From positions 49,890-113,889 of the forward strand of contig CAYMUL010000010.1 of NCBI GenBank assembly GCA_964393605.1: a stretch of DNA of 64,000 nucleotides, read 5' to 3'. The DNA comes from CAYMUL01 sp964393605. GTDB lineage: Bacteria; Bacteroidota; Ignavibacteria; Ignavibacteriales; Ignavibacteriaceae. The first letter of the stretch is position 1; each line of letters starts with the position of its first letter. This document shows, in pieces, positions 25,792 through 35,097 of the stretch. The position numbers were made by a program, and so were the translations under genes. The notes beneath the pieces are model-generated. The model was not told where the DNA came from. It did no database searches and saw only the letters and a program-made list of their open reading frames with translations.

Positions 25792-28700
25792 TTATTTTGA
25801 AATTCGTTGAATTGTTACATTAACAGAAAAATCGGATATTTTCCAATCTTGTGAAAATCCGTGTGTGCCGTTGTTTTCGCTCAGCTCATCGGCTAAGGTT
25901 TCGGCGGCGATATATTCTTCAAATTTTTTGATTGCGGTATTAAGTTTTTCATCGGTGCGGAAAGAAATTTTAATTCGATCTGTAACCTCGAACCCTGCAT
26001 CTTTCCTCATGTTTTGAATTCTGTTGACGAACTCACGAGCCAAACCTTCGGCAATTAATTCATCCGTCAATTCTGTATCTAATGCGGCGGTGATTCCTTC
26101 TTCAGATTCAACCAACCAGCCTTCAATGTTGCTCGAAATTATTTCGACATCTTCGGGTGCAATTAAAATATTTTCTCCTTGAACATCGATAGAAATATTT
26201 TCACCTTTCTCTAAACTTTTTATTTGTAAAGATGAAAATGCTTTTATGCTTTCGGCAACTTTATTTACAATCTTTCCGAACTTTGGTCCGATTGATTTGA
26301 AATTTGGCTTCGCAGATTTTTTTACAATCTCAGAATCGCTATCGAGAATCACGAGTTCTTTCAGATTGATTTCTTCGAGGATTACATTCTTCATTAGTGT
26401 GAGTGATTCGCGAAGTTCAAATGGAATTGCAACCATTATTTTTTTTAACGGTTGACGAATTTTAAGATTTGATTTTGCTCTCATACTTCGTGCAAGATAA
26501 ACAACACGTTGCGCTATATCCATTCGCTTTTCCAATTCTTCTTCTCTGTATGTAATCTTCGGAAACAATGAAAGATGAATTGATTCAAAATTTTCTCTGT
26601 TCGTCGTACGGTTCAACGCTTGATAAATTTCTTCGCTTAAAAATGGAACGAATGGAGAAGTAAGTTTAGCAACCGTGTTCAAACATTCATACAGCGTTTG
26701 ATATGCCGAAAGTTTTGCAATGTTCACTTCCGATTTTTCCGAAGGAGTTCGTGATGACCAAAATCTTCTGCGGCTTCTTCTAACATACCAATTGGAAAGT
26801 TGATCGATCGTAAAATTTGAAACAGCACGCGCGGCTTTTGTTACTTCATATTCATCCATAAAGGATTCATATTCTTTAACAAGCGCATTTAGTTTGGAAA
26901 TAATCCATCTGTCAAGTTCCGGTCTCTCTTCGTACGGAACGGGTTCTTCTTTGAAATGAAAGTTATCGATGTTTGCATAAAGAGCGAAGAACTGGTAAGT
27001 GTTTAACAGAGTTCCAAAAAATTTACGTTGAACATCCGCCATATCTTCTTCGTTGAAGAGTGTCGGTTTCCACGGTGGGCTATTTACAATCAGATACCAT
27101 CGGGTTGCATCAGCGCCATACTTTTCAAAAAGCATAAACGGATCGACTGTGTTCCCTTTTGATTTGGACATTTTCTGTCCGCTTTTATCGAGTATTAAAT
27201 CATTCACAAGAACATTTTTGTATGCGACGTTATCAAACAGCATCGATGCAATTGCGTGAAGTGTGTAAAACCAACCGCGCGTCTGATCGATTCCTTCCGA
27301 AATAAAATCGCCGGGGAAATTTTTCTCGAACCATTCTTTATTCTCGAAAGGATAATGATATTGAGCGAAAGGCATTGCACCGCTATCATACCAAACGTCA
27401 ATTAATTCCGGAGTACGTTTGTAAATTTTTCCATTCTTTTCAAAAAACACACCGTCAACAAATGGTTTGTGAAGATCAATTTCAGGAAGTTCGCGCACGG
27501 AAATTCTTTTTCCTTCTTGTTCGATAAATCCTCCTTTCAATTCTTCGATACTTCCAACTGCAAACATATCACCATCATCGTTAATCCAGATCGGAAGAGG
27601 AGTTGCCCAAAATCTGTCGCGCGATAAAGCCCAATCTTTATTTTCTTCAAGCCAGTTTCCAAATCTTCCCGAGCCAACTTCGGGCGGACACCAATTGATT
27701 GTGTTATTCAATTGCACCATCCGATCGGCAACAGAAGTAGTGCGGACAAACCATGATTCGCGCGCGTAATAAATTACCGGCACGTCTTCAAACCGCCAGC
27801 TAAAAGGATACGAGTGTTCGATTACTCCCTTTTTATAAAGTTTGTTTTCTACTTTCAATTTTTTGATGATGCCCGCATCTGCATCTTTAACGAACTGCCC
27901 GGCGAAGTCCGAAATCTCATCTGTAAAAGTTCCGTTGCGTTTAACGGGTTGCAGCATAGGCAGGTTGTACGTTTTAGAAATCTCATAATCATCCTGTCCG
28001 AAAGCAGGGGCAATGTGTACAATACCCGAGCCGTCTTCGGTGCTGACGAAATTTGCATTCACAACATAGAAAGCTTTTTTATTCGGAGAAACGTAACTCA
28101 ACAACTGTTCATATTCAATCAATTCAAGCTCTTTTCCTTTTAGTTCTTGAATGATTTCATATTCATCATCGAGTGCTTCAAGTCTGGCTTTGGCAAGTAT
28201 GATTGTCATTCCTTTGTTACGAACTTTGCAATAAGTAACATCGGGACCGACAGCGAGCGCAACGTTTGAAATCAATGTCCACGGCGTTGTTGTCCAAACA
28301 AGAAAGTATTCATCTTTATTTTTTATTTTGAACAACACATAGACGGAAGGATCTTTTGTCATGCGATAACCGAGTGCGAGTTCGTGAGAAGAAAGTACAG
28401 TTTCTGCGCGCGGATCTTGCGGAACGATTTTGTAATCTTTGTATATCATTCCCTTGTCGAACAAAGTCTTCAGCGACCACCAAACGGATTCAATGTATTC
28501 GTTTGTGCAAGTGATGTATGCATCATCGAGGTTGAGCCAATAGCCCATTCGATCCGTCATTTTTTCCCAGAGGTCTTTATAATCAAAGACGGAACTTCTG
28601 CATGCGGCGTTATATTTTTCTACTCCGAAAGTAGGAATTTCACTTTTGCTTTTTATACCAAGTTTTTTTTCAACTTCAATTTCAACGGGCAAACCGTGAG

Positions 28701-28959
28701 TATCCCAACCTGCTTTTCGATGAACTTGAAATCCCTTCATCGTTTTGTAGCGGCAAACTAAATCTTTGAGCGTGCGAGCCATAACGTGATGAATACCGGG
28801 CTTTCCGTTTGCCGTCGGCGGTCCTTCGTAAAATGTGAAAGAATTATTTTCATCTCTCGAGGTTATACTCTTCTCAAAAATTTTATTCTCTTTCCAGAAA
28901 GAAAGAATTTTTTCTTCGATCTGCGGAAAGGAATTTTTATCTAAATTTTGCGGAAACAT
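25792..28959 (-). CDS. ileS: Isoleucyl-tRNA synthetase, HHVM-signature class
   Basis: 1055 residues. The class I HIGH motif appears as GPPTANGKPGIHHVMART (HHVM), the form found in the eukaryote-like type 2 IleRS group rather than the HIGH form of E. coli. KMSKSKGNTVDP is intact, and the editing domain lies between the two. Type 2 enzymes tend to be less sensitive to mupirocin; whether that holds here is inference. The enzyme charges tRNA-Ile. The gene lies 12 bp before the dksA-like gene and 10 bp after a membrane protein gene. Confidence 0.97.
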   Translation of the reverse strand: MFPQNLDKNSFPQIEEKILSFWKENKIFEKSITSRDENNSFTFYEGPPTANGKPGIHHVMARTLKDLVCRYKTMKGFQVHRKAGWDTHGLPVEIEVEKKLGIKSKSEIPTFGVEKYNAACRSSVFDYKDLWEKMTDRMGYWLNLDDAYITCTNEYIESVWWSLKTLFDKGMIYKDYKIVPQDPRAETVLSSHELALGYRMTKDPSVYVLFKIKNKDEYFLVWTTTPWTLISNVALAVGPDVTYCKVRNKGMTIILAKARLEALDDEYEIIQELKGKELELIEYEQLLSYVSPNKKAFYVVNANFVSTEDGSGIVHIAPAFGQDDYEISKTYNLPMLQPVKRNGTFTDEISDFAGQFVKDADAGIIKKLKVENKLYKKGVIEHSYPFSWRFEDVPVIYYARESWFVRTTSVADRMVQLNNTINWCPPEVGSGRFGNWLEENKDWALSRDRFWATPLPIWINDDGDMFAVGSIEELKGGFIEQEGKRISVRELPEIDLHKPFVDGVFFEKNGKIYKRTPELIDVWYDSGAMPFAQYHYPFENKEWFEKNFPGDFISEGIDQTRGWFYTLHAIASMLFDNVAYKNVLVNDLILDKSGQKMSKSKGNTVDPFMLFEKYGADATRWYLIVNSPPWKPTLFNEEDMADVQRKFFGTLLNTYQFFALYANIDNFHFKEEPVPYEERPELDRWIISKLNALVKEYESFMDEYEVTKAARAVSNFTIDQLSNWYVRRSRRRFWSSRTPSEKSEVNIAKLSAYQTLYECLNTVAKLTSPFVPFLSEEIYQALNRTTNRENFESIHLSLFPKITYREEELEKRMDIAQRVVYLARSMRAKSNLKIRQPLKKIMVAIPFELRESLTLMKNVILEEINLKELVILDSDSEIVKKSAKPNFKSIGPKFGKIVNKVAESIKAFSSLQIKSLEKGENISIDVQGENILIAPEDVEIISSNIEGWLVESEEGITAALDTELTDELIAEGLAREFVNRIQNMRKDAGFEVTDRIKISFRTDEKLNTAIKKFEEYIAAETLADELSENNGTHGFSQDWKISDFSVNVTIQRISK

Positions 28960-28969
28960 TATTTCGTAA

Positions 28970-29581
28970 TTAACCTTGTTCTTCGTATTTCTTAATTAAT
29001 GCTTTTTCTATCTGAATGAATTCTTTTAATTCTTTTTCGATTCTCTCTTTTTTAAGGAAAAGATTTTTCGCGGCAGATTCTGCCTCCAATAGAAGTTTTG
29101 CGGCTTTGATTTGCGCTTCTCTCAAAACCAAATCAGATTCTTTGTGAACATCTTTCATAGTGGATTCATAAACTTTTAATTTTTCTTCCATCACTTTTTT
29201 CTCTTGCCGCACGGAAAGATTTTCTGCAACGGCGGCGCCGAACAATCCCATCGCTCCGAGCAAAATATTTCTAATTCCGAAAATCAAAATATTTTCAACT
29301 ATTATCCCATTCAATAAAAAATATTCCGGGAAGTATGAAACTAAAATTGCACTGATTATCATATTCGCAACCGTTACTGATAAAACGATTTGCAACGTGC
29401 TTTTCCAATCATAATTTTTTATTGTGAACCAACCGGCAGCGAAACACAAACCGGAAAGCAAAATCCAAACGAGCATATCGTTTGTAATAGTTTGGAACAA
29501 ATTCGTTCCTAAAAAATCGGAGAAGGCAATTAAGACCGCCATCAAAACCGGAGGCAATGAAGATTTTACAGATTTACTCAT
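28970..29581 (-). CDS. Membrane protein with C-terminal coiled coil, unknown function
   Basis: 203 residues. Four hydrophobic segments fall within the first 115 residues. They are followed by about 85 charged residues with heptad character (EKKVMEEKLKVYESTMKDVHKE...). I do not recognise a family. Its start overlaps the punA stop by 4 bp and it ends 10 bp before ileS. The coiled coil, together with the nearby divIVA-like gene, might suggest an envelope or division role, but this is only context. Confidence 0.7.
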   Translation of the reverse strand: MSKSVKSSLPPVLMAVLIAFSDFLGTNLFQTITNDMLVWILLSGLCFAAGWFTIKNYDWKSTLQIVLSVTVANMIISAILVSYFPEYFLLNGIIVENILIFGIRNILLGAMGLFGAAVAENLSVRQEKKVMEEKLKVYESTMKDVHKESDLVLREAQIKAAKLLLEAESAAKNLFLKKERIEKELKEFIQIEKALIKKYEEQG

Positions 29582-30402
29582 GATAATTTTTTAATAACCT
29601 CTTTCATTATTAAAGTCATCTTCGGTTCGGCTTCCATTGCTGCGGCGATTACATCTTCAAGTTTCACCGGTTTCAGTGAATCGGGAAAACATTCATCCGT
29701 TATTATGCTAAAGCCAAGTACTTTCATGCTCATATGATTTGCAACAATGTTTTCGGGAATTGTTGACATGCCGACAACATCCGCGCCAATTGCGCGAAGG
29801 AAGCGATACTCTGCTTTTGTCTCGAGGTTCGGTCCCGAAACTGCAACATAAACTCCCTTCTGAACTTTTATTTTATTTTCGAGTGCAACACTTTCGGCGA
29901 GTTCAATTAATTCGTGCGAATATGGTTCGCTCATATCGGGAAAACGAGGACCGAGCTCATCAATATTTTTTCCGATGAGGGGATTATCGCCGAGTAAATT
30001 TATATGATCGGTCATCAACATAATATCGCCCCGTCTGAAAAGAGGATTCATTCCTCCGCAAGCGTTAGAGATGAGCAAAGTTTTTACTCCGAGAAATTTC
30101 ATCACACGAACGGGATATGTAATTTGCTGCATCGTGTAACCTTCATAAAAATGAAAGCGACCTTGCATTGCAACAACATTCTTCTCTGCAATTTTTCCGA
30201 AGATTAATTTTCCTTTATGCGATTCCACAGTAGAAAGCGGAAAGTGCGGAATGTCTGAATAATCAATCTCATGTGCGATTTTAATTTCTTTGACTAATCC
30301 TCCCAAACCTGTGCCAAGAATTATTCCGACCGGATATTCTTCCGAAGTAACTTTTTTTAGTACGGCAAGAGATTCGTTTATTTTGGTTAAAAGATCATTC
30401 AT
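29578..30402 (-). CDS. punA: Purine nucleoside phosphorylase, trimeric PNP type
   Basis: 274 residues. The PNP-I signature is clear: ISNACGGMNPLFRRGDIMLMTDHINL (near residues 108-133) and VSGPNLETKAEYRFLRAIGADVVGMST. These residues bind the purine base and the ribose; Asn/Glu at the base site suggests guanosine/inosine preference, as in trimeric enzymes. It phosphorolyses purine nucleosides for salvage. The start overlaps the divIVA-like stop by 4 bp and its stop overlaps the following gene. Confidence 0.93.
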   Translation of the reverse strand: MNDLLTKINESLAVLKKVTSEEYPVGIILGTGLGGLVKEIKIAHEIDYSDIPHFPLSTVESHKGKLIFGKIAEKNVVAMQGRFHFYEGYTMQQITYPVRVMKFLGVKTLLISNACGGMNPLFRRGDIMLMTDHINLLGDNPLIGKNIDELGPRFPDMSEPYSHELIELAESVALENKIKVQKGVYVAVSGPNLETKAEYRFLRAIGADVVGMSTIPENIVANHMSMKVLGFSIITDECFPDSLKPVKLEDVIAAAMEAEPKMTLIMKEVIKKLS

Positions 30403-30935
30403 GAAATTTTATCGACTATGTTTTCGATGTTGATGTTTAATTGTTTCAATGTAGAAATTTTAGCGACAGGTTCTTTCTCTTCAACGGATTTTTCTAATTT
30501 CATTTCGAGCAAATGAGCCTGTGAATTTACAATCGCTTTTAGTTTGGCAAGAATTAAATCCCGCTCTTCCCTCAAAACAATAATGGAATTGCGGAGTTCA
30601 TTTGCCCCTTCTTTAGATTTATCCAAAATTTGCTGCGCTTTTATTTCTGCTTCTTTAATTATTAAACTTGCTTGCTTTCTTGTCGATTCAATCGATTTCG
30701 AAGTAGTTTCCTGCGCTTTCAAAAGAGTATCCTGCAAACTTTTTTCAATTCTTCTGTACTCTACAAGTTGCGAGTTTGCCTCTTCAAGATTTTTTTTCAG
30801 TGTATCGTTATCACGAATCAAATCTTCGAGGTCATCGGCGATGCTGTTGAGGTAAGCACGGACTTCTTCCGTATCGTAACCGCGCAGCGATTTGCCGAAC
30901 TCTTGCTTCTTGATATTTAATGGTGTTATTCTCAT
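30399..30935 (-). CDS. DivIVA-domain protein
   Basis: 178 residues. The N-terminal MRITPLNIKKQEFGKSLRGYDTEEVRAYLNSIADD is the DivIVA lipid-binding domain. A long coiled coil continues to about residue 160. Such proteins mark poles or division sites in Gram-positive bacteria; the role in this lineage is less well known. It lies between yggS (12 bp) and punA (4-bp overlap). Confidence 0.9.
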   Translation of the reverse strand: MRITPLNIKKQEFGKSLRGYDTEEVRAYLNSIADDLEDLIRDNDTLKKNLEEANSQLVEYRRIEKSLQDTLLKAQETTSKSIESTRKQASLIIKEAEIKAQQILDKSKEGANELRNSIIVLREERDLILAKLKAIVNSQAHLLEMKLEKSVEEKEPVAKISTLKQLNINIENIVDKIS

Positions 30936-30947
30936 AAATCACCTTTT

Positions 30948-31652
30948 TTATTTATAATGTCTCTCTCCAAAAATTGCAGTTCCAATTCTTAAAATTGACG
31001 AACCTTCTTCAATAGCGATTTTAAAATCTGCGGTCATGCCCATCGAAAGATGTTCAAGTCTGAATCCGCTGTTATTTAGTTTGTTGAATAATGAATATAA
31101 TTTTTTAAAACTTTCTCTCACAACTTTTTCATCATCAACAAAAGGAGCCATAGTCATCAAACCTTTCAGATTAATGTTCGGATACTCCGCAACTTTTTCG
31201 GCTAACGAAAAAAGTTCTCGTTCATCGGTAATTCCAATTTTCGCCGCCTCGTCGGAAGTTTTAACTTCGAGTAAAATATTTTGCACTTTCTGAATTTTAC
31301 CGGCTTGCTTTTGAATTTCTTCAATCAAACTCAAAGAATCTACCGAATGAATTAGTTCGGCGGAAGGAACTACATACTTCGCTTTGTTAGATTGAAGATG
31401 CCCGATGAAATGCCAAAGAACGTCAATGTTTGCAAGTTGTTTTGCTTTATCGCGCAATTCCTGAGCTTTGTTTTCGCCAAAGAATTTTTGTCCGGCAGAA
31501 CTCGCTTCCAAAATATTTTCGATTGGAAAATTTTTAGACACGGCAACGAGAGTTATCCCGTCCGGGTTTCTGCCGATTCGATTACACGCTTCGGCGATGT
31601 TGTCCGAAATTTCTTTTAAATTTTCCCTTATCATAAAAAAATAAGTTGGCAA
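30948..31652 (-). CDS. yggS: YggS/PROSC-type pyridoxal phosphate homeostasis protein
   Basis: 234 residues from the first ATG; Met7 (MIRENLKEISDNIAEA, at 31634) is the better start by family alignment. The PLP lysine lies in ITLVAVSKNFP, and FIGHLQSNKAKY and HLSMGMTADFKIAIEEGSSILRIGTAIFG are the other conserved segments. The protein binds PLP and buffers its level without known catalysis. It is the first gene of a run that continues through divIVA-like, punA, ileS, lspA and rluD. Confidence 0.95.
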   Translation of the reverse strand: MPTYFFMIRENLKEISDNIAEACNRIGRNPDGITLVAVSKNFPIENILEASSAGQKFFGENKAQELRDKAKQLANIDVLWHFIGHLQSNKAKYVVPSAELIHSVDSLSLIEEIQKQAGKIQKVQNILLEVKTSDEAAKIGITDERELFSLAEKVAEYPNINLKGLMTMAPFVDDEKVVRESFKKLYSLFNKLNNSGFRLEHLSMGMTADFKIAIEEGSSILRIGTAIFGERHYK

Positions 31653-31854
31653 AGCTATTGCTTTTGAATTGAAAAATCAATAAAAATTCACCCAAAACCT
31701 CAAGAGCATTTTTCCTTGATTCACACTACAAAAACCAAATTATCCAATTGAATTTCCGGCAAATCATTAATTTTTTTTTACTTCAATTTTACTGAAATAA
31801 TCCTCACTAATAATTGTAATTTTGTAATGAAAATCTGAAATAAAAGGTGAATTT

Positions 31855-32835
31855 ATGTCTGACTTAAAGTTAATAAATACAATTAAAGAAAAAGCAAAAA
31901 AAATTAAAAAAACTGTGGTACTCCCCGAAGCTAAAGATGAAAGAGTTCTGAAAGCGGCTTCAATTCTGGCGAAGGAAGAAATCACTAAAGTTATTTTAAC
32001 AGGTAAAGAAGAAAAGATAAGAAGCGATGCGGATAAACTCGGCGTTGACTTAACCGGTGTAAGAATTATCGATCCGGAAAAATCCGATAAACATAGCGAC
32101 TTCTCGAATATCTACTTCAACCTGCGCAAACATAAAGGGATGACAATCGAAAAGGCACGCGAAACAATGAAGCAAGAATTATTTTTCGGTGCGATGCTAC
32201 TTCGCGAAAGCTTTGCAGATTGCAGTGTTGCCGGTTCATTCAGCGCAACCGCAGATGTTTTGCGCGCAGGAATTCAAGTCGTCGGAATGTCTGAGGGAAT
32301 TTCCACTGTTTCAAGTTTCTTTTTGATGATCTTTCCACACATAACATATTCGTTCGGCGATTGTGCTGTTGTTCCAAATCCCGATGCGGATCAACTTGCG
32401 GATATTGCAATTTCAACTGCGGTGAATCATAAAAAATTAACCGGAGAAGAACCATTCGTTGCAATGCTTTCCTTCTCCACTTTAGGAAGCGCGGAACATG
32501 AACTTGTCGATAAAGTCCGCAATGCGCTCGAAGTAATTAAAAATAAGAAACCGGATTTAAATGTTGATGGTGAGTTGCAATTTGATGCGGCAATTATCGA
32601 TTCAATCGGAAAGAAGAAAGCACCCGGAAGCAGTGTTGCAGGGAAAGCGAACGTATTAATCTTCCCCGATTTGAATGCAGGAAATATCGGTTATAAAATT
32701 GCGCAAAGACTCGGCAAAGCTGAGGCAGTCGGTCCGGTTGTACAAGGATTGAAAAAACCATTCTTCGATTTGAGCCGCGGTTGTAGTGTCGATGATATTG
32801 TGAACACTTCTGCCATTGCCGCATTGATGTCTTAA
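31855..32835 (+). CDS. pta: Phosphate acetyltransferase
   Basis: 326 residues, the short single-domain Pta. VLPEAKDERVLKAAS at the N-terminus, GEEPFVAMLSFSTLGSAEH and NVLIFPDLNAGNIGYKIAQRL near the C-terminus are family motifs. It converts acetyl-CoA and phosphate to acetyl phosphate. An AAGGTG ribosome binding site precedes the ATG. No ackA lies beside it. It is one of the few plus-strand genes here and converges with a membrane protein gene 3 bp away. Confidence 0.95.
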   Translation: MSDLKLINTIKEKAKKIKKTVVLPEAKDERVLKAASILAKEEITKVILTGKEEKIRSDADKLGVDLTGVRIIDPEKSDKHSDFSNIYFNLRKHKGMTIEKARETMKQELFFGAMLLRESFADCSVAGSFSATADVLRAGIQVVGMSEGISTVSSFFLMIFPHITYSFGDCAVVPNPDADQLADIAISTAVNHKKLTGEEPFVAMLSFSTLGSAEHELVDKVRNALEVIKNKKPDLNVDGELQFDAAIIDSIGKKKAPGSSVAGKANVLIFPDLNAGNIGYKIAQRLGKAEAVGPVVQGLKKPFFDLSRGCSVDDIVNTSAIAALMS

Positions 32836-32838
32836 AAT

Positions 32839-33978
32839 TTATTTTTTGATGGGATAGATTTTTCCGAGGAATCTATCCACTTCATATTCTTTTAAGGAAA
32901 GAAGAAAAAAAGGAACCGAAAGAATGAAGTACGAAATATCAAATCTACTTTCAAAATATGCGGCGTGAAATCCTTCCCTTCCGATTGTTGTTAGGAATGA
33001 AATCACAACCAAAAGAAAAATCATTATTCCGTTGAAGAAAAAATATTCTTGTTCATCCGCTAAAGACCAACCGAAGTAAAGAATGAAAAATGGAAAGACA
33101 AAATAAACCCACAGCGGTAAGTAAAGCGATTGAATCGCAAATGGTCCGCGCTCGATAAAATAATTGTAATCCCAAAAAATGAACGGAATATTGACAAGCG
33201 CAAACGCAACAATTGCGATAGCTAAGAAAAAGAGACCGTTTTTTAAATTATTTCTGAAATGAAATATAAAGAGGGTGAACAGGACTAAAAATGAAATCAT
33301 TCTCGTCGCCGCAAATAAACCGGCAAGAAGTGCGATTATAAAAAATTGTAAATCTATTTTTTCCGCGCGCACAAATTTGAGTGTGAGAATCGCCATCCCG
33401 ATCAACAAAACTGAATTGGTGAGCAAATCGCTTTTCGTCAGCAATTCGTAATAGCTTGACGGAAGTAAAAGAAAAACTACGACAGCGAAGTAAAATTCTT
33501 TTTTATAATTTGAGATCAAATTTAATTGCAATAGCATCAAAGCGAAACCGAACGCTGAAAATATTCCCGCTTCACCGAGCAAATAAAATGGAGAGGCGAG
33601 AAAGAAAAGAAAGGGAAAGCCGGAGGGATTCACTTCGCTTCGGTAAGGATAAATTGATTTTTGAAAATTTGTCAACCAGGCGTTTATCGCATCTATTCTG
33701 CCGACTTGCGTTTCAGCCGGTGAAATCAATACTGCAACTGATGCAACGGCAAAGAATGCGAAGAAAATTATCAAACTATTTTTTGTTTGCAATCTCAACT
33801 TCGTTTCTACTTTTCTATCGATAATAAAGATTATCGCAAAGAAGAAAATTGAATATCCGAGTGCAATCGGAAAGACAAATTCACTATAGCGCGGAAGGTA
33901 TTTCAATAAAAATATTATTGAAATCGAGAACAACGCCGCGAGCGAAAACAAGTTTATAAAATTATTTTTATGAATCAC
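32839..33978 (-). CDS. Polytopic membrane protein, possibly GT-C glycosyltransferase-like
   Basis: 379 residues with about nine to ten hydrophobic segments. The region between the second and third pair (SPAETQVGRIDAINAWLTNFQKSIYPYRSEVNPSGFPFLF) resembles the lumenal loop of GT-C-type mannosyltransferase-like proteins, but I see no firm catalytic motif. The 5' end faces the glutathione peroxidase gene across 27 bp, so the two promoters must overlap. Confidence 0.65.
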   Translation of the reverse strand: MIHKNNFINLFSLAALFSISIIFLLKYLPRYSEFVFPIALGYSIFFFAIIFIIDRKVETKLRLQTKNSLIIFFAFFAVASVAVLISPAETQVGRIDAINAWLTNFQKSIYPYRSEVNPSGFPFLFFLASPFYLLGEAGIFSAFGFALMLLQLNLISNYKKEFYFAVVVFLLLPSSYYELLTKSDLLTNSVLLIGMAILTLKFVRAEKIDLQFFIIALLAGLFAATRMISFLVLFTLFIFHFRNNLKNGLFFLAIAIVAFALVNIPFIFWDYNYFIERGPFAIQSLYLPLWVYFVFPFFILYFGWSLADEQEYFFFNGIMIFLLVVISFLTTIGREGFHAAYFESRFDISYFILSVPFFLLSLKEYEVDRFLGKIYPIKK

Positions 33979-34005
33979 AAATTAAAATTACAAATTAGGA
34001 GTAAA

Positions 34006-34617
34006 ATGAAAACAATAATTTATTTAGCAATAATTGTGGCGGTCGCCGGAATTGGTTTTTCTATTTTAAAAGCCATGAGTAAAAATAAAACTCGAATTGC
34101 TCTCTCTAAATTGAGCGACGAAGAAAAAGCAACAAAAAATATTCATGACATAAAAGTTAAAAAATCAAACGGCGAGGTAATTCAACTTTCCGATTATAAA
34201 GGAAAAGTATTGTTGATTGTCAATGTTGCGAGTTACTGCGGATATACAAATCAATACGAAGGATTGGAAGAGATTTATAGAAAATATAAATCACAAGGAT
34301 TCGAAATTCTCGCGTTCCCATGCAACGATTTCGGAAGTCAAGAACCCGGAACAAACGAAGAAATTGCAAACTTCTGTACTTCAAAGTATGATGTAACATT
34401 TCAATTGTTCGATAAGATTACGATGAAGGGAGAAAATAGAAGCGAACTTTACGCACGATTAACCTCGAACGTCCCGACCGGAATTGATGGTGTGAAATGG
34501 AATTTCGAGAAATTTCTTATCGGAAAGAATGGTGATATTCTTTCACGTTTCAAAAGCAACATCAAACCAACTTCGGATGAAGTTGTTTCTGCAATCGAAG
34601 CGGTAATTAAAAAGTAA
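34006..34617 (+). CDS. Glutathione peroxidase family protein, membrane-anchored
   Basis: The ORF opens at 33970, but the ATG at 34006 has an AGGAG site 4 bases upstream and starts a hydrophobic anchor (MKTIIYLAIIVAVAGIGF). The mature part carries VNVASYCGYTNQYEGLEEIYRKY with the peroxidatic Cys in place of selenocysteine, then FPCNDFGSQEPGTNEEIANFC and VKWNFEKFLI with the catalytic Gln and Trp. Cysteine forms of this family usually take electrons from thioredoxin. It reduces peroxides, probably outside the inner membrane or at its surface. Confidence 0.92.
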   Translation: MKTIIYLAIIVAVAGIGFSILKAMSKNKTRIALSKLSDEEKATKNIHDIKVKKSNGEVIQLSDYKGKVLLIVNVASYCGYTNQYEGLEEIYRKYKSQGFEILAFPCNDFGSQEPGTNEEIANFCTSKYDVTFQLFDKITMKGENRSELYARLTSNVPTGIDGVKWNFEKFLIGKNGDILSRFKSNIKPTSDEVVSAIEAVIKK

Positions 34618-34618
34618 T

Positions 34619-35092
34619 TTATTTTTTTAATTCTTCAAGGGCTTCTTTTTTCGCATCCTTAATCAAGAGCCAACTTAAATCAAGTTCTTTACCGATCTTC
34701 TTCAACAACTTCTCCTCGTTCTCGTGCAACGATTCATCCGCGTACACTAATTGCCACAGACTTTTCATCAACTCATATTTTTCATCATCGAAAAAATTTT
34801 TTCTGATGTATGAAGTAACATTGTCCAAATTTTCTTTTGACGGGTGTTTGTTTTGTGCATGAGAGATAAGTTCCGTAATCGTGGCGTCATCGATGCGATA
34901 AGATTTTTTCATGAGAGAATAAATTTTGGTTCTTTCTTCTTCCGCAAAATTTTGGTCTGCATTTGCCATTTCAACAAGTATCGCGCAGGAAGCTTCCTGC
35001 ATGTTGCGGGTGTATCCCTCACTGCGTTTATCGCAATTCCTAATTTCGCCGAGCATGACGCCGCCAAAAAGTTTATCAAATATTCCTGACAT
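34619..35092 (-). CDS. TerB-like protein
   Basis: 157 residues. The TerB pattern is visible: CAILVEMANADQNFAEEERTKI in the first half and LWQLVYADESLHENEEKLLKKIGKELDLS in the second, the acidic D-x-x-x-x-x-E/D-E metal-binding loops. Function of stand-alone TerB proteins is unclear; members are linked to stress and metal response. It follows malQ by 5 bp and is likely co-transcribed. Confidence 0.8.
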   Translation of the reverse strand: MSGIFDKLFGGVMLGEIRNCDKRSEGYTRNMQEASCAILVEMANADQNFAEEERTKIYSLMKKSYRIDDATITELISHAQNKHPSKENLDNVTSYIRKNFFDDEKYELMKSLWQLVYADESLHENEEKLLKKIGKELDLSWLLIKDAKKEALEELKK

Positions 35093-35097
35093 AATTT

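Noticed and set aside
28384..28761. 125-codon plus-strand frame
   Set aside because: Antisense shadow of ileS.
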